64,000 nucleotides of DNA from Daphnia pulex (GCF_021134715.1 NC_060021.1:11626501-11690500); one strand, 5' to 3'. Counted from the first letter of the stretch, positions 1 through 12,879 are shown. Numbers and translations: made by a program. The notes: generated from the sequence alone by a model not told the origin.

Positions 1-3000
1 CAGAACATTCGAGTAGTTGCGTCAGTAGTAGGGGGAAATTTTTGGGCCAACGCTATTGGTCGGTTTAGACATCGTACCATGTGGATGAAACGGGTCCCTT
101 TGAAACCCCATGAGTCACGCCATCTCATTTTCACGACCGAATAGCAAACAACCTGTCATTATGATGTTCTGCCAGGTTTTTCCCCTCCATGACTTGGGAA
201 AATTGCGAGTTCAAAAATGATTCGCTTATTTCACATTCGCCATTGTCATATTTCTCGCCTCTTAGTAGTGGTAACTTCCCATTCACGTCTGAATTGCGTA
301 CATGTCCATATTCCGGTTGAAACTAAGCCTACAGACGATGGCCGTGGCTTAAATGTCGAGTGAAAGTCGGTCGTCACGTCGTGTTACTTCGCTAGAAAGC
401 TCGAACTTGGGAATGTTGCGGAGTAAGTTTTGAAATGACGTCAGTTAATGAAATTTCTCGATCTTCTTACAGGGTATTACGTCCACTGTCACGTGCTATT
501 GTGTTTACTATGTCAACATGATCAAATTTTGATAACACACATGCCTCATCCTCCTTTTGATGTTGACATTCGAGTAATGCCGATTGGGTGAGGGTTTTTT
601 TTGTTTTGGTTATTTATTTATTCTTTGTTTTTTTCTCCCCCTCAATAATCAATAGAGAATCCGGAAAGTTCTAGCTTGGGCATATAGGGGCTTACTACGT
701 ACGCTCACGATGGTTCGATGTTTTTTCCGTGAGAAGAGGCGGCGACAAAATATCGCGTGATGCTGAGACTTCCCTTTCGCAACAACATTTGAAGGTTTTT
801 TCTGGTATTATTTTGCTGCGACTACTTTCATCTTCTCTCTTTTGAATGTTGGAAAAAACAGGGACGGCTCGTTCAGTGTCCAGTTGGTGGTTATGTTGAG
901 ACTCATCAACTTTCCCCACATCTGCTTTTTTTAAATCGACAGTCCCGCCACGCCTTTATGGCTCCTACCCATCGGTTTTCGTTACGAGTAGCGAGTTGTA
1001 CTATACATTAGTCATTCCTATTGATCCGTTTCTACTTTTTACCCATTCTCTTTGGAATAGTTAGGAAGCAGTAACAACAAAAAATTCAAACGACAGGGTC
1101 GGTTCTATCTTTAACGTATTGATGTAACCCCGCCATATGTACACATGAACGGATGAATCCAATCTTTTCCTCAACTGAAGGTCTTCTCGCGTTTCGTTTT
1201 CATTGCGAGCAATTCGAGCGTACACGATAGATAACACATAATAAAACTTTGTTAAAGGGCATTTTTATATTTCTAAAAAGGCATCCAGTACAAATTATGG
1301 CACGTTTGCTTCCGCCCAGTGACAGTTTGCACAGCAAAATTAAAAAAAAAAATGACGTGTTGAGTGAAAAGGGAACTTGATTTAATGATAGTAATTCGTT
1401 TTGCATCGGGAGCAGCCCTGGCCGCCGGTCTGAGATAACCTTGAGACTTGCCAAGCTTTGCTCTTTTTAACCCGAGGTAACCATAGCATCTATACACAGT
1501 GTCTTCATACATGTTGTTGGGTGGAAAGCCGAAGCCATGTTTTCAAAAGATAATAATCCCTTGTAATTTAAGATTCAATTTCGAAGCTGATATATCCATC
1601 CACATCCATCAGTGCATAATAATTACGACTAACTGCCAGTACTTGCTATAATTTGCATTTTTCAATGCGCATTGGACTCGTATGTCTTCCAAGACCTAAT
1701 CATAATTTCTTTTTATTTCCAGTTCCAGTCATTTTGTTACCTCTTGTCCAGTTGCCACAGCTACCCTTAAGTGTCTCAACTGGATTATTGGACATTGGAT
1801 GAAAAAGGATTCAAGGACATCAGTCTCAAAATGTATCATCAACGTGATCAATATCACGAGATCCTTTTTTCAAAAATGTTTAGCCAGATCTTCTTGTGGG
1901 CGTATTTTATTTGAACACATAAAAACTAGTGCGTAGCTTTTTATTCTCCATATTCCAGTTTTTCAGGTTTTGTCGCGGTTTCTTTCCGCCATGCAACGCG
2001 TAACAAAAATTGAGGAAAAAAGAGTAAAGGTTATTGCCTTGGACAAGACATTTGGATCGCTGTGGCCGACTTAGTTTTTTTTTTATAATGACGCCTTATC
2101 ATTAATGTGACTGTAGAGAAAGGTGATGTTGTTGTTTTCACGTTATTATATGGCGCATGGCAAATTTTGCAGCAATGTTCATATTTGTGCAATTCTTTTT
2201 CTTAGATTTCTTTTTTGACTCTCTCTTAGCGACTGCCACACGATGACCACGTAACCGAGTGGCTACTACGCCAAAGTTCACATGACGCAGCGAAATTCGT
2301 TTTATATGGTGGCGTGATGGTGGCCTGATGTGTCCAGCGATCAACAGTAATCTGACCAACAGCCAACTTGTTTGACCACAATCCGATCAGATGATGATTA
2401 CAACAAATCTCTTTAAAAGCATTAATTTATCGGGATGTATCCTGTGCTCCACGTCTTTTATTTTAATGAACGGGTTGTTTTGAAAACAGATAGACCCGTT
2501 GGACTATGAACTTTATGATCCCCTTTTTTTTTTCTCTTTCGACAGATTTTGCACTTTGCTTCCATCTCCTATTGCGCGCCCTTGACTCGCCCCCTTCCGG
2601 ATCAAAATTTCAAGTTGTGCGTCTGTCGGGGCAAAGTTGGAACCAACCTCCCTCAACAATCCGGAAAGTGATGAGTATTGTAGTAGGGGCGGATGTCTCC
2701 GTAAGTAAAAGAGTCAAACGATAACAAAATTAGCTTCTGGGTCAGGGTCCGGCGAGAGAGTTATAAATTGTTGTTTTTATTCTCTAGGTGGTGGCTACAG
2801 TGTTGTTGACGCAGTAAATTCTTACTCAAGGAAATAATTTATTGCAATGTACGTACGTACGCACTTTGTGGCCTCGCACGCGATAAGAAATTTCGTTTTG
2901 ATGGCGGAAGTGAAGTCACGATTTTACAGCATAAAAATTGAGATGGCGACACACACAGTTGATGTGGCGTGATGTCCGTTTGATAAGAGACAAGCCTTGA

Positions 3001-3749
3001 TAATTACTGCAATCATTCCAGGTACGAATCGCTTACGTCAACGAAAACAAGGCGAACTTGAATGGCGGCCAATTGGCACGCATGTTTTAGACCTAAATGC
3101 GAGTTGTGCCAATGTTAAGTTATTAATACCCCTATTTTTAAATGCAGAATAGGCAATTATCTTTAAATCTTACGCACTTTCAAGGTTATCCCAGAATGTC
3201 TAATGGAGATTTCCCCACAGTTGTAAAGCACAACAAACCAGAAATAGCTTTCGTATTGATCTACTAAATAGATTTTTACCGATTCAGGGAGACCTTTTAC
3301 TATTTAATCGTCCATCTGGCAGCCGTCGTCATCATCAGATACTAACAGTACTACCTTCGTAATGCGGGAAATAACGGTACACCGCACAGAAGGTATATCG
3401 TCCGGATTTTTTCTTTAAAATCCCGATGGACCGTTTATGTTTACACCGGCCTTGAACACGTGTATGCGCCTGTATGGCGAAACGAGCCAAATGCCCAAGT
3501 TAAAACCATCCCTGCTGTGTGTATACGTAGGAGGAGGAGGCGAGAAACAAATAAGAGCACACGACAAAAAGAAGACAAAACATTTCTTGGCAATCATCGA
3601 AAGTCCTACAGTTTCACTCGAGTCAGAAGGTGTAAAAGCTCATCCCGTCAGTGTCGCAGATCTCAGAATCCCACCCGGCTGCACATCTGTTGTAGCTGCA
3701 AAGAAATAATTATCTTTCGCTACATATAACAGTAATCATTGAATCAATC
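1..3749. other. Left intergenic region, no gene supported
   Basis: Short open frames occur on both strands, but none has recognisable domains, a convincing splice chain or biased composition. The right part should contain the promoter and 5' untranslated region of the first exon at 3750. An open frame at 3437-3709 overlaps that presumed leader; it is basic and low in complexity, and I do not call it a gene. T-rich runs (for example 2525-2535) are the only simple structure seen. Confidence 0.6.
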
Positions 3750-3813
3750 ATGATCCTCTCTGCTGCACATGCAGTCGCCGCTGGACCCGTTGTCGCTTTA
3801 CAGAAAATCAAAG
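3750..3813 (+). CDS. Acsl: Alternative first coding exon 1a of synthetase A
   Basis: ATG at 3750 opens 21 codons plus one base, then a GTAAGA donor at 3814. Ending after one base of a codon, it joins in frame to the anchor exon at 6408, creating a glycine codon at the join. The encoded N-terminus begins [13 protein letters not shown] and is small and hydrophobic. Sharing exit phase and the partner exon with exon 1b is the main evidence. No transcript is available, so use is inferred. Confidence 0.65.
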
Positions 3814-6800
3814 GTAAGAAATACTTAAAATTCTTATTCAGATTTATTGGTAACGTTATTGCGCTCCTGACCTGAAACTTGTTGATGAAATTAATTCTGG
3901 GCATGATCCGTTGCCTATTTCTCAAGGATTTTTCCACGTGTCGATATTGTAGATTGTGTATACATTTATTACATCAAGGATTTTCTGACGGACATGGGGG
4001 GGAAATTTTTACACGTATAGTGAAGCCCCTCCTACGCATTTCATATATTTTCTTCAATAATAACTTGGTGTGTTTCTTTTTAAAACCACGTGAACAGCTG
4101 ACACGCGGGACTTTTTCCCAACCTGCGTGTTATTGCGGTTGTAAACTCACTTGATCGACTCGATTGCGTTTTTCTTTCGTAAACAAAAAATCCAAATCAC
4201 GTTTAGAGCCTATTTTCAACTTTTAAGTTAAATCCCCCCCAAAATTTGTTTTAATCCTGTCGTTCAGGAATACCGGTTTTCCATTGTAAGATTGAATTTC
4301 AATTGCTGGGTTCGTAGGGGCCGATGACGTAAATGAGGGGCCGATCTAGGCTACCTTCTGGTAACGTCTTGAACCTATTGAATGTCACGTGACTTGCTTC
4401 TATTTCTGTTCACGTACACACAAATTATCCCTGCCGGACTAGGACCACCAGGATATTTTTCTTTCACTACAAAATATTTAGCCAAGATGCTGGCTGGCAC
4501 AATGCCATCAAAAAGTCCGCCAAAATCCAATTTTTGACAGTTCCATAGGGTATATCCCATTTCGTAATATAGCTATTGCAGAAACTTATTTTTCCCCCCA
4601 ATAATAAATTAAGGCGGGTAAACAGAAAATCAGAAGAAAGAAAAGTGCCACCATTTATAGTTGGGCACAAAATTCGGCTATTGGTTGCCGTCAAGTCACG
4701 TGGTGGCGTGACAGTCGATTCGACCAATAGCATTTGAAACTGCGTGGCGCATCAGGCGACTTCCCAACCTCTTCCCCGCAAGGTTCTCTCTTGTTGGGTG
4801 TATCGATCGTTGCTTGTGCAGCAGGAGAACATATAAAGTCTGCCTGTGTGTGTGTGTTGAGGGATATAATATTCTAGTGCCGCCTTTTCTACCACGTTAA
4901 AGAGTTTCCAGTGCTCCACGCTGACGGTTGCAGTTGAAAATCATTCCGTTTCTGTTTGACAGCCCCCCTATTCTTTCGCCTCTGTCTCATTCCACCATTT
5001 ATTTTGGCACAGTGAAGTTCCATCTTTGACATTTCGAGTAGCCAACTCGAATTTAGTAGAACGAGTTATTTTTTTTTTTTTGGTTTCACACGAATTATAT
5101 TGAGTGGGAGCTGATTTTTCGGTGAAGATTGAAAAAAAGTTATCCACCATGTTTTTCGCCGGCTCAGAGTTTGTTCACGGTAAGCCATTGAACTTGACAG
5201 TAGTACTTTCGATTCATAATTTCTTATCTCTGTGTGTTTAACTTGTATACGATACTGTTTGTTCTGTAGTAGTAGCTAAAAACAAAACTTGTTGATAACT
5301 TTCTTTAAAGAAACCCTTTGAAAATCAATCGAAAGGATTTGTCAATGTTCGGCTAAAATGTCAAAAAAGGTTTAAAATTTCTTTAACGTGGAACAATGCC
5401 AAGTGGGTCGGGTTCAATCTTATTGGCAAAGTCCATTTCTGAAAAATCTATGGGACCCTCCTCCCCCCTATATAAAAACGATTTGCATTTTTAAACATGT
5501 ATCATTTAGCCCAAGTAGAAACTGCCAAGGACAAGAATGTCGTTAAACTAAAAGTAGAAATTCGCTTTCTCGCCATTTTATAATTGTTTTCATTCTAGTC
5601 CAGTGTAATGACAAGTTCGGCCAAGTTTACGTGCACCCCCGTACCGAATGCCAGCAGTGCAAGTCACCCGGTGCTCGTGTACTGGTCGGCTCGATCTTTA
5701 TACAATAGACGAGAGAGAAACAGAAAAATCAATGAACACGAAATATAATCCTGGCGTTTTCTGCTGCCGGTTCGGGCTGGTGGTAGTATTGTGGGCACCG
5801 GTCCAAAACTCCTAGCGGGACTTTGCCGTACATAGCAGTTGTGTTGAGAACAGAACAGTGACGTAGTCATCGTCGGGCGTTAACATGTGGAGTGATGCTT
5901 CGAGTTTCCGGCGATTCGCCATTGGTCCAAACTCTGATCAGACCATCACGTGATTCCCGCCGCCACTCCCCCTCGTCCCCACAGACTTACCAAGGAGCTC
6001 AAGGTTACAAGAACTTTCTCATGGCGAGATACCTGCGCAGTCTTTTTTACCTGTTAAGGTATACACACACACACCTGGGACTTGCGTATTTTTAATATGG
6101 AAGGTCTCCGTCGTACATTGAGCCCGACGAGTTTAGAATTTATAATTGTTAAATCCTGGCCGCAAGGGATATGTTGTTGGCCGATCCTTTCTTCTGGTTG
6201 CCCCCAGGTTTTGTTCTAGAACATTTTCCCAACAAATTTCGTATTGTTGACGCTAGATGGCATTGGGCTACAATTCGCCAAACAAAAATCAATAAGAAAA
6301 ATGTGCCAAAAAACAACAGCTGAGAGCCCATCCTCTTTTCTTGATGCCGTAACTAATTGGAATCAATTGCTAATGTTTACCTTTTTTTTCTCTCTCTCTA
6401 TACACAGGTCCAGATGTCGAACAGTATTTGCATTATGTCAGCGGTGCCGCTGGTATGTTGGCAATGGCCGGAGTCGGTGTGGCAGCCGCCTCAGCTTATT
6501 ATTTGGCCAACCGGCCTATCCCCACAACACCTCCGTTTGATTTGGACAATCAGACGATTGTCGAGGTATAAAAAAAATGTGTTGTATAATATGACCCATT
6601 AGTATCTAGTGTGTTGCCACCGTCGTGCCATTTCACGTGACCTGAACACATGCCAAACGGTTGGCGCTGCGCATTCCTTTGCTTCCCTCTCGCTGGTCTA
6701 AATTCAGAGTGGCGACCATCTGGAGAGAGAAGCTTCTAGCAGAGGGCATTACAGCTTTGCTTTAAGGACGTGCAGGGGCGGGAAAAAAGTTCCACTTCAT

Positions 6801-9800
6801 GAAAATGTTATCTCGTCCTTTTCGTTCAAGGGATTGGCCCTGTCCACTTTATCATTCTCACGTGTCCAATAATTTAACCTCCTCTATTTGTCCAATTGGC
6901 GTTTGAGGAGGATCGGGGTAGTTAGGTGGCGATAATTTCCTTTTTAACTGTGTGTCCGTTGGCAGGAAAATATTGGCGTCAAAAGAGAATGGAAATAGAT
7001 GTTGTCGTCTTATTTGATGGATCAGTAAACTGCAGCCAATGCCTCAATAAAAATTCAGGTCATGTATTTGACTTTTGGACAGGAAATGGTGCAAGGAAGG
7101 TTAAGCCAACAGTCTGGATGGAGCGTTATGGGGAGAAACGGAAGTTATAATTAGTTTTCTTAATCAAGTCGCAATATTCCCTGGGCTAGATCAAGAACTG
7201 TGGTGGTATTGAAACGTTCATATGGGAGCAAGAGTGGCAAAGTCTTATGCCCAGCCATTTTCAAAAATAAAAGTGAGAGCACTGCAGCAGGATAGGATAG
7301 GATCTAGTACAGTCAAGAGCGGACTCTTGAAGTCAAGCAAGAACCGCCACCATCTCCCAAGATCATATATTTTTGCATAGTCGTTGGGGAGGAACTAACT
7401 GGCGGTAGAGAAATTTTCTGGAAGACGTTGCCAACTTGGTCGGTGCCAGGGCTCAGTCGCTCCAATTCCATTGGAACATAGACATCGTATCTCTTCTCTC
7501 CCAATCCGGCTGTAGACAAGATCAAGTGCGTGACCTATTCCGGCCAGTTAACCGAACGGCTTGGGTTTTTTCTCCTTGTGGGACGATTTGGTGGGCATTG
7601 TTGTTGTGTCTATCGATTGCCGAATAGTTGCAGAAGAAAAATGTCTGGAGGCCTTAAAGATTTGTTGTTCCCCAAACCTTTCCGTCCGCCACTGGATCTA
7701 GCCGTTCAGTCGGATGTAATCCGGGTAAGATTGGGTTCTAAAATTACCACCTCCGCATTATTATACATATAGGGATCTATGATTGGTCTCACAGGTGGTC
7801 TAGTTTTATCAAGTTGGCCTTTTTTTATCATTTTGGAATGTGTTGAAATGTGGCTTGAAATTGATTGAATTAATGAAATATTTCTTTTTTTTTACAGGGA
7901 CCAGAACTCATACACTATTCCCGCTTCGCCAAAGACGGCAAAGAAATGAAATTCATGCGCTATCTCTACGAAGACACCCGGACCCTGTATGACGTCTTCC
8001 GGCGCGGAGCGCGTGTTTCAAGTATTTCACATTCCCAAATGAGACAGGGGCCGAGTATTTTGTTAAGCTAACCCCCTGTTAACTTGTCCCGATATAGACA
8101 ACGGACCTTGTTTGGGATGGAGAGAGGATCCCACCAAGCAGTACCAATGGATGCGCTACGAAGAAACTCTGTTGCGCGCACAGAATTTAGGCTCCGGCCT
8201 AGTGGCTCTTGGCCTCAAGCCCACGCCCGACACACTGGTGGGCGTCTATGGTCAAAACAGTCCCGAATGGGTACTCAGCGAATATGCCCTCTACAGCTAC
8301 TCCATGGTCATTGTGCCACTTTACGACACGCTGGGACCAGAGGCCTGCAACTACATCATTAATCAAGGTAAATTGCCATTCTGACGATCAGCGAAATGTG
8401 TCTAACCCAATTTATTGATTTGATTCATGTAGCCGAGATGTCGCTAGTTATCTGCGACAACGAAGACAAATGCAAGTCGTTGCTCAACAATTCACCCCCG
8501 TGTCTGAAGCAGCTGGTCCACATCAAACCCATCTCGCAAGAGACGATCGAATTGGCCAAGCGTAAAGGCATCAACACCTTGAGCTTCGACTATGTCGAAA
8601 AGTTGGGAGCCGAAAAGAAACACAGGCCAGTGGTATGTCGTGTTTACATTAGCAAATGTCAGATCTAAATTAAGAAGAAAAACTTCGCGCTTTAACGAGT
8701 TGTTTTTTATTATTTTTTGAATGGAACGACAGCCACCTAGACCAGAAGACTTGAGCACCATTTGCTACACATCGGGAACGACGGGCAACCCCAAGGGAGT
8801 CATGTTGACCCACGAGAATGTCGTGGCTGACGTCAGCGCCACGCTACTCCAATTGGGTGACCAGAAACCCAACTGCTCGGACGTGATGATGTCCTTTTTG
8901 CCGTTGGCACACATGCTGGAACGCATTTGCCAAATCGCCGTGTACATGCAAGGAGGCGCCATTGGCTTCTTCGGCGGTGATGTCCGTAATTTGATGGACG
9001 ACATGAAAGCCCTGAGACCCACCATCACGCCGGCCGTGCCCCGCCTGCTCAACCGCATCTTCGACAAGGTTCAGAGCGGATTGAACAGCTCGTCACTCAA
9101 ACGCTTCCTCTTCAACGCAGCCCTCAGCTCCAAGGAGAACGAGCTGAGACGTGGAATCATCCGGAATAACACCATCTGGGATAAACTCGTTTTGGGAAAA
9201 GTTCAAGACAGCATGGGCGGACGCATCCGTCTTTTGGTCGTTGGCTCGGCTCCATTGGCTGGCTCCGTTTTGACTTTTATGCGTTGCGCCCTAGGCTGCG
9301 TCATTGTGGAAGGTTACGGACAGACCGAGTGCGTCGCTCCGACGACCTTAACCGTCCAGGTATTGAAATTGAATTTTCATTTTAAAAAAAGTGAAGCCCA
9401 GGTTTCTATAAAAGTCTACTTGTATTTTAGGGAGATTCTACACCAGAACACGTTGGACCCCCAATTCCTTGTTGCGCAATCAAATTGGTCGACGTACCCG
9501 ATATGAACTACTACGCCGCCAGTGGTCACGGAGAAATCTGCATCAAGGGCACCAATGTTTTTAAAGGTTATTTTAAGGAACCCGAAAAAACCAAAGAGAC
9601 GTTAGACGAAGATGGATGGCTTCACACTGGTGACATCGGCACCTTTTTACCCGTAAGTGGTGAAAAATAATGTGTGGATGTCCAGTTATTTTGATTATCT
9701 TTTTTTCGATACAGAACGGAACGTTAAAGATTTGCGATCGCAAGAAGAACATCTTCAAGCTGTCACAGGGCGAATACATTGCCCCCGAGAAGATTGAAAA

Positions 9801-10240
9801 CATTTACATCAAGAGCCAATATGTCGCACAAGTCTTCGTTCACGGTGAAAGCCTCAAGTCGTGCACGATAGCAGTCATCGTGCCCGATGTTGAAAACGTC
9901 AAATTTTACGCCGAGGAGCGAGGTATTCCCGGAACACTTTCGGTCCTCTGCAACATGCCTGAAATCAAGCAGCTTATCATGAACGACATCACAGATCTGG
10001 GGAAAAAAGGCGGTCTGAAATCCTTCGAACAGGTGAGATCATCTATTCCTCTAATTGACGACGACTGGTGTCTTAATTCCACAATGTTTATTTTTGTTAC
10101 AGGTCAAAGATATCTACTTGCACCCAGATGCCTTCTCAGTACAGAATGGTTTGTTGACGCCCACTCTCAAATCTAAGCGTCCGGAACTCCGTACTTACTT
10201 CAAACCTCAACTCGAGGACATGTACATGAAATTGGACTAA
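3750..10240 (+). CDS. Acsl: Long-chain fatty-acid-CoA ligase A (ACSL1/5/6 type)
   Basis: Activates long-chain fatty acids to acyl-CoA with ATP and CoA, normally on ER or outer mitochondrial membranes. Common coding exons are 7898-8021, 8098-8367, 8433-8632, 8733-9359, 9431-9652, 9715-10032 and 10103-10240 (stop TAA), all with AG/GT borders and continuous frame. Three first exons are possible: 3750-3813 or 5149-5179, each joined to anchor exon 6408-6565, or 7641-7724, which skips it. Predicted lengths are 706, 695 and 660 residues, against about 700 usual for the family. In the 695-residue form the ATP P-loop motif [11 protein letters not shown] is at 273-283, the YGQTE adenylate motif at 456-460, and the fatty-acyl signature [15 protein letters not shown] at about 533-549, followed by DRKK. 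All core motifs look intact. This is the first of three tandem paralogues. Family assignment is secure; the exact ACSL subtype is inferred from the N-terminal anchor and the RP..PPFDL linker. Confidence 0.94.
4721..4838 (+). promoter_or_regulatory. Candidate CCAAT/TATA promoter for exon 1b
   Basis: A CCAAT element (gaccaatagc) lies at 4720-4729 and a TATA-like atataaag at 4831-4838. Transcription would then start near 4862, giving a leader of about 285 bases before the ATG at 5149. A short TG repeat follows at 4849-4858. Spacing is plausible, but this is motif evidence only. Confidence 0.4.
5149..5179 (+). CDS. Acsl: Alternative first coding exon 1b of synthetase A
   Basis: ATG at 5149 in good context (ccaccATG) encodes [10 protein letters not shown] plus one base, then donor GTAAGC at 5180. 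It joins in frame to 6408. Near-homologous first exons of the same exit phase occur in paralogue C (25352-25385, [11 protein letters not shown]) and paralogue B (20246-20276), so this is the best supported start. Confidence 0.85.
6408..6565 (+). CDS. Acsl: Membrane-anchor exon of synthetase A
   Basis: A 158-base exon between acceptor tacacag and donor gtataa, in frame with exons 1a/1b and with the common exon at 7898. It encodes an acidic segment (PDVEQYLHY), a hydrophobic Gly/Ala-rich helix (about [20 protein letters not shown]) and a proline-rich linker ([19 protein letters not shown]). This matches the N-terminal signal-anchor plus linker of ACSL1/5/6 enzymes. Paralogues B (20696-20853) and C (25828-25988) carry the equivalent exon. 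Confidence 0.9.
7641..7724 (+). CDS. Acsl: Alternative first exon 1c of synthetase A, skips the anchor
   Basis: ATG at 7641 (context gaaaaATGt) opens 28 codons ending exactly at a codon boundary with donor GTAAGA at 7725. That is the phase required to splice to the common exon at 7898, and unlike exons 1a/1b it does not need the anchor exon. The peptide (start [19 protein letters not shown], end SDVIR) is proline-rich and has no transmembrane stretch, so the isoform would be soluble or peripherally bound. Its own promoter must lie within about 6570-7640. No equivalent was found in B or C. Confidence 0.7.
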
Positions 10241-11709
10241 ACTAAAAAAAAGAAAAAAACATGCATCGCTTTACTTCCATGCTCTTTATCAGTAATCTCG
10301 TTATCCAAATTTGGACGCTTTGCCATCTTTTGGATTGTTTTGTATCATAGTCTGCCAATAATTTTTTTTTTTCGTCCTCTACATAAGCTTATTTCTTCAA
10401 ATTACTCCTATCTTCCTCAGGCCGTCCTAGAATTTCCCTTATCTTCTAAATAACACAAAGGAACTTCCTCTCTTTACATTATCTTGTCTCCAGTCCTAGA
10501 ATTGAAACAATTTTTGATGATTGGGAAACGGTTGAGACAAGCGGATTTGCAGATTAAGGATGATTTAAAAAAAAATAATAACTCGACCGTCGCACTTATT
10601 GCATGTTTGTGAGTAAATTCTGTTGATGTTTGGAGATTGCGGGGTAGTTAATACTCTGCGATTTTATCTCCCTCTAATTTTGTTGGGCTAGTTTAGTTTA
10701 CTTTTTTTTAATTTTTTTGTTTGCTCAAAAAATCAAATTTGAAAAAATTGGAAACAAACTTGTTTGAGATCTTCGCCTGCCGAGTTACTGGACCCAATCC
10801 CCCTTTTTCAACTGTCGGATCATCCGTACCCATTGTATTTAAAAAAGAAAGAAAAAGTTTGGATTTGTTTCGTGATAGTTGAAGGGGGGATTTTACTTGT
10901 GCAGTAAAAGAAAAAACGAAAAGTTTAAAATGGAAAAAGTAATTTTCCATTTTCAGAAGAAGCGCGTATTTCGGGTGTACATTGTTTCCTTTATATAATT
11001 ACATCATTAGTAGTCATTTATTATTTTCATTGGCGCGTGGGAGTGTATGCGAGTGCCTGATGGTAATTTATAGAGCAACTACATTCCCGTGTATTACATC
11101 TATTATTATTGACTACTAACAATTTTGTCCCCCTTTCTTGTCACTCGGAAATGGACTCTTGTTTCAAAAATCTATTATCATCCCTCAAACATGACCGTCT
11201 TTCGATTAATCTGGGTCAGTATAAAATATTTACGCAAATTAAGGGGCAGTGTTTTCGAAGCACTGGCTGGAAGGAGGAATTTTAACAAGGGACTGGGAAT
11301 ACATTGCAGCCATTTGAAAAAAATTGTAAAGATGTGGTTTCATGGCGACATGTTGGGAGAACAGCTTAAAGTTAATAAGAAAACATCACTATCTAGATGA
11401 ATTTCCCGTGTTTTTGTCCTTGCTCTGGTATCGATAAATGAGAGTAAGAATACAGTGTACAATATTGATCAACAACATTTTTGTCGACTGTTTATTTCTT
11501 TAAAAAATCAAAAATTAGCTTTAATTTAATTACTTACGTTTTTTTTCAGAATTTAATAAAATTGTAAACTTTTAGTTGGTGACTTGAATTGAAATTTTAA
11601 AAGAAATGGTAAGTATGAAATGCTGATAAATTTTTTGTATTATAAACTTGTATCCAAAAATTAACATTTTGTAATAGTAGGCAGTATTTTTCTTTCAAAT
11701 GCTTTAGAT
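10241..11709. other. Intergenic region between convergent synthetase A and GST A
   Basis: Contains the 3' untranslated region of synthetase A (from 10241, plus strand) and that of GST A (below 11710, minus strand), which converge here. The DNA is AT-rich with several A- or T-runs (10568-10577, 10700-10720). An open frame at 11125-11400 has no recognisable feature. No additional gene is supported. Confidence 0.6.
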
Positions 11710-12510
11710 TTATGCAGATTCCAACTTGGAAAGAGCAGCTCCGGCCCACTGTCCAAAGGCTTCAGCTCCACGGTTGTTGGTATCTTCGTAGTCTGTGATC
11801 TCGGCCTTGCAAGTTTCCAACCAGCTCTGAATCTTGGGATGTTTGTCGAAGATGGTCTTGTTAGTAGCCTGTGAAAAAGGTATGTTTAAAATTATAATTT
11901 CTAAATAGATTAATTTAATTGATTTTCTTACCAAAAAGGTGGAAGCCGAGGCTACCAACGAAAGGTCGGCGATCGTCAAGTGATCGCATGCTGCATACTT
12001 ATTTTGGCCCAGGAAAGTTTCCAGGAAATCAAGTGCGCCCTCCAAATCCTTCATGGCGCTTTCATCAATCTTGGTGGCTCCTTTGAGCATGACCGGATAC
12101 TACAATTCAAGAATTAAAACAGGATAACAATCAACACTAAAACAACAAAAAGGTAATTGAAAACTTACGTAGACTAGACCGAAACGATGGTAGAATACGC
12201 CCATGTCAAAGTAGAGACGTTGGTCGACCAAGGCACGAACTTTGGGATCTTTTGGGTAGAGAGTGTCGTCCTTTGCGTACTTGTTGACCAGATATGCGCA
12301 AATAGCTCTGCTTTCGTTCAGGTAAAAGCCATCGTCGTCGATGGTGGGGATGTTGTGTTGCGGATTCATCTTGATGTATTCGGGCTTCATGTTGTCTCCG
12401 GCCATCACATCCGTTTTCTTCAAGTTGAGTTCAACGCCGACCATTTTGGCCGTCATCATGACGGAGCGGCAAGGGGCGCTGGCCTCCAAGTAGTACAGGT
12501 CGATCGGCAT
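11710..12510 (-). CDS. GstD: Delta-class glutathione S-transferase A
   Basis: Cytosolic dimeric enzyme that conjugates glutathione to electrophiles. Three coding exons read on the minus strand: 12510-12169 (114 codons), 12099-11932 (56 codons) and 11868-11710 (53 codons with TAA), with GT/AG borders and a continuous frame, giving 222 residues, normal for the class. The thioredoxin-like domain occupies about 1-80. It carries the delta/epsilon N-terminus [13 protein letters not shown] with the catalytic serine at 11, the cis-proline region NIPT (Pro55) and the glutathione-contacting ES pair at 66-67. The helical C-terminal domain carries the folding motif HLTIADLSL. It is the first of three minus-strand paralogues with the same intron positions. 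A 5' untranslated intron (12526-12773) is predicted from a donor and acceptor upstream of the ATG. Confidence 0.93.
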
Positions 12511-12773
12511 ATTGTTGAAACGAATCTACACACGTGCCAGGGAAACCAGACAAAAGTCACTTCAAGGATAAGACAACCACACAAGAGACAAAAGAGCAAC
12601 GAACGGAATATAGACACACGTGTGTCTATTCGCCTCAAGGTGTAAACATTTTTACAACTCACAGCTCAAAATTCATCGACATATTTTTACACGGCTTCGC
12701 TCAATAGTGATCAGCATTACCAAAACAAAAATTCGAGAAACTCTTACATGTTTAAGCCAGTCGTATAACTTAC

Positions 12774-12878
12774 TTGTGTGAAATGGAGAACGGTGAGTAG
12801 ATGGAATAATGAAACAACCCGACACGACTCAGGATTGAATTACAATGAAGGAAAGCTCTTCCTTGTCGGCTTTTTATA
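12774..12878 (-). promoter_or_regulatory. TATA promoter and 5' untranslated exon of GST A
   Basis: On the minus strand TATAAAAA lies at 12878-12871, putting a start near 12845. A non-coding exon would run to a GTAAGT donor at 12773, and the intron ends with an AG at 12527-12526, leaving 15 leader bases before the ATG at 12510. GST B has the same arrangement with a very similar TATA context (ataaaaagcc / ataaaaaggc), which supports it. Confidence 0.6.
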
Positions 12879-12879
12879 T

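Noticed and set aside
3437..3709. Plus-strand open frame of 90 codons before synthetase A
   Set aside because: Lies in the presumed leader of exon 1a, is basic and low in complexity, and overlaps other frames of similar length.
8492..9067. Minus-strand frames opposite synthetase exons
   Set aside because: Shadows of the coding strand, repeated at the same place in paralogues B and C.
12187..12645. 152-codon plus-strand frame across GST A exon 1
   Set aside because: Exact antisense of the GST coding exon; openness follows from GST codon bias. The same holds for 15540-15869.
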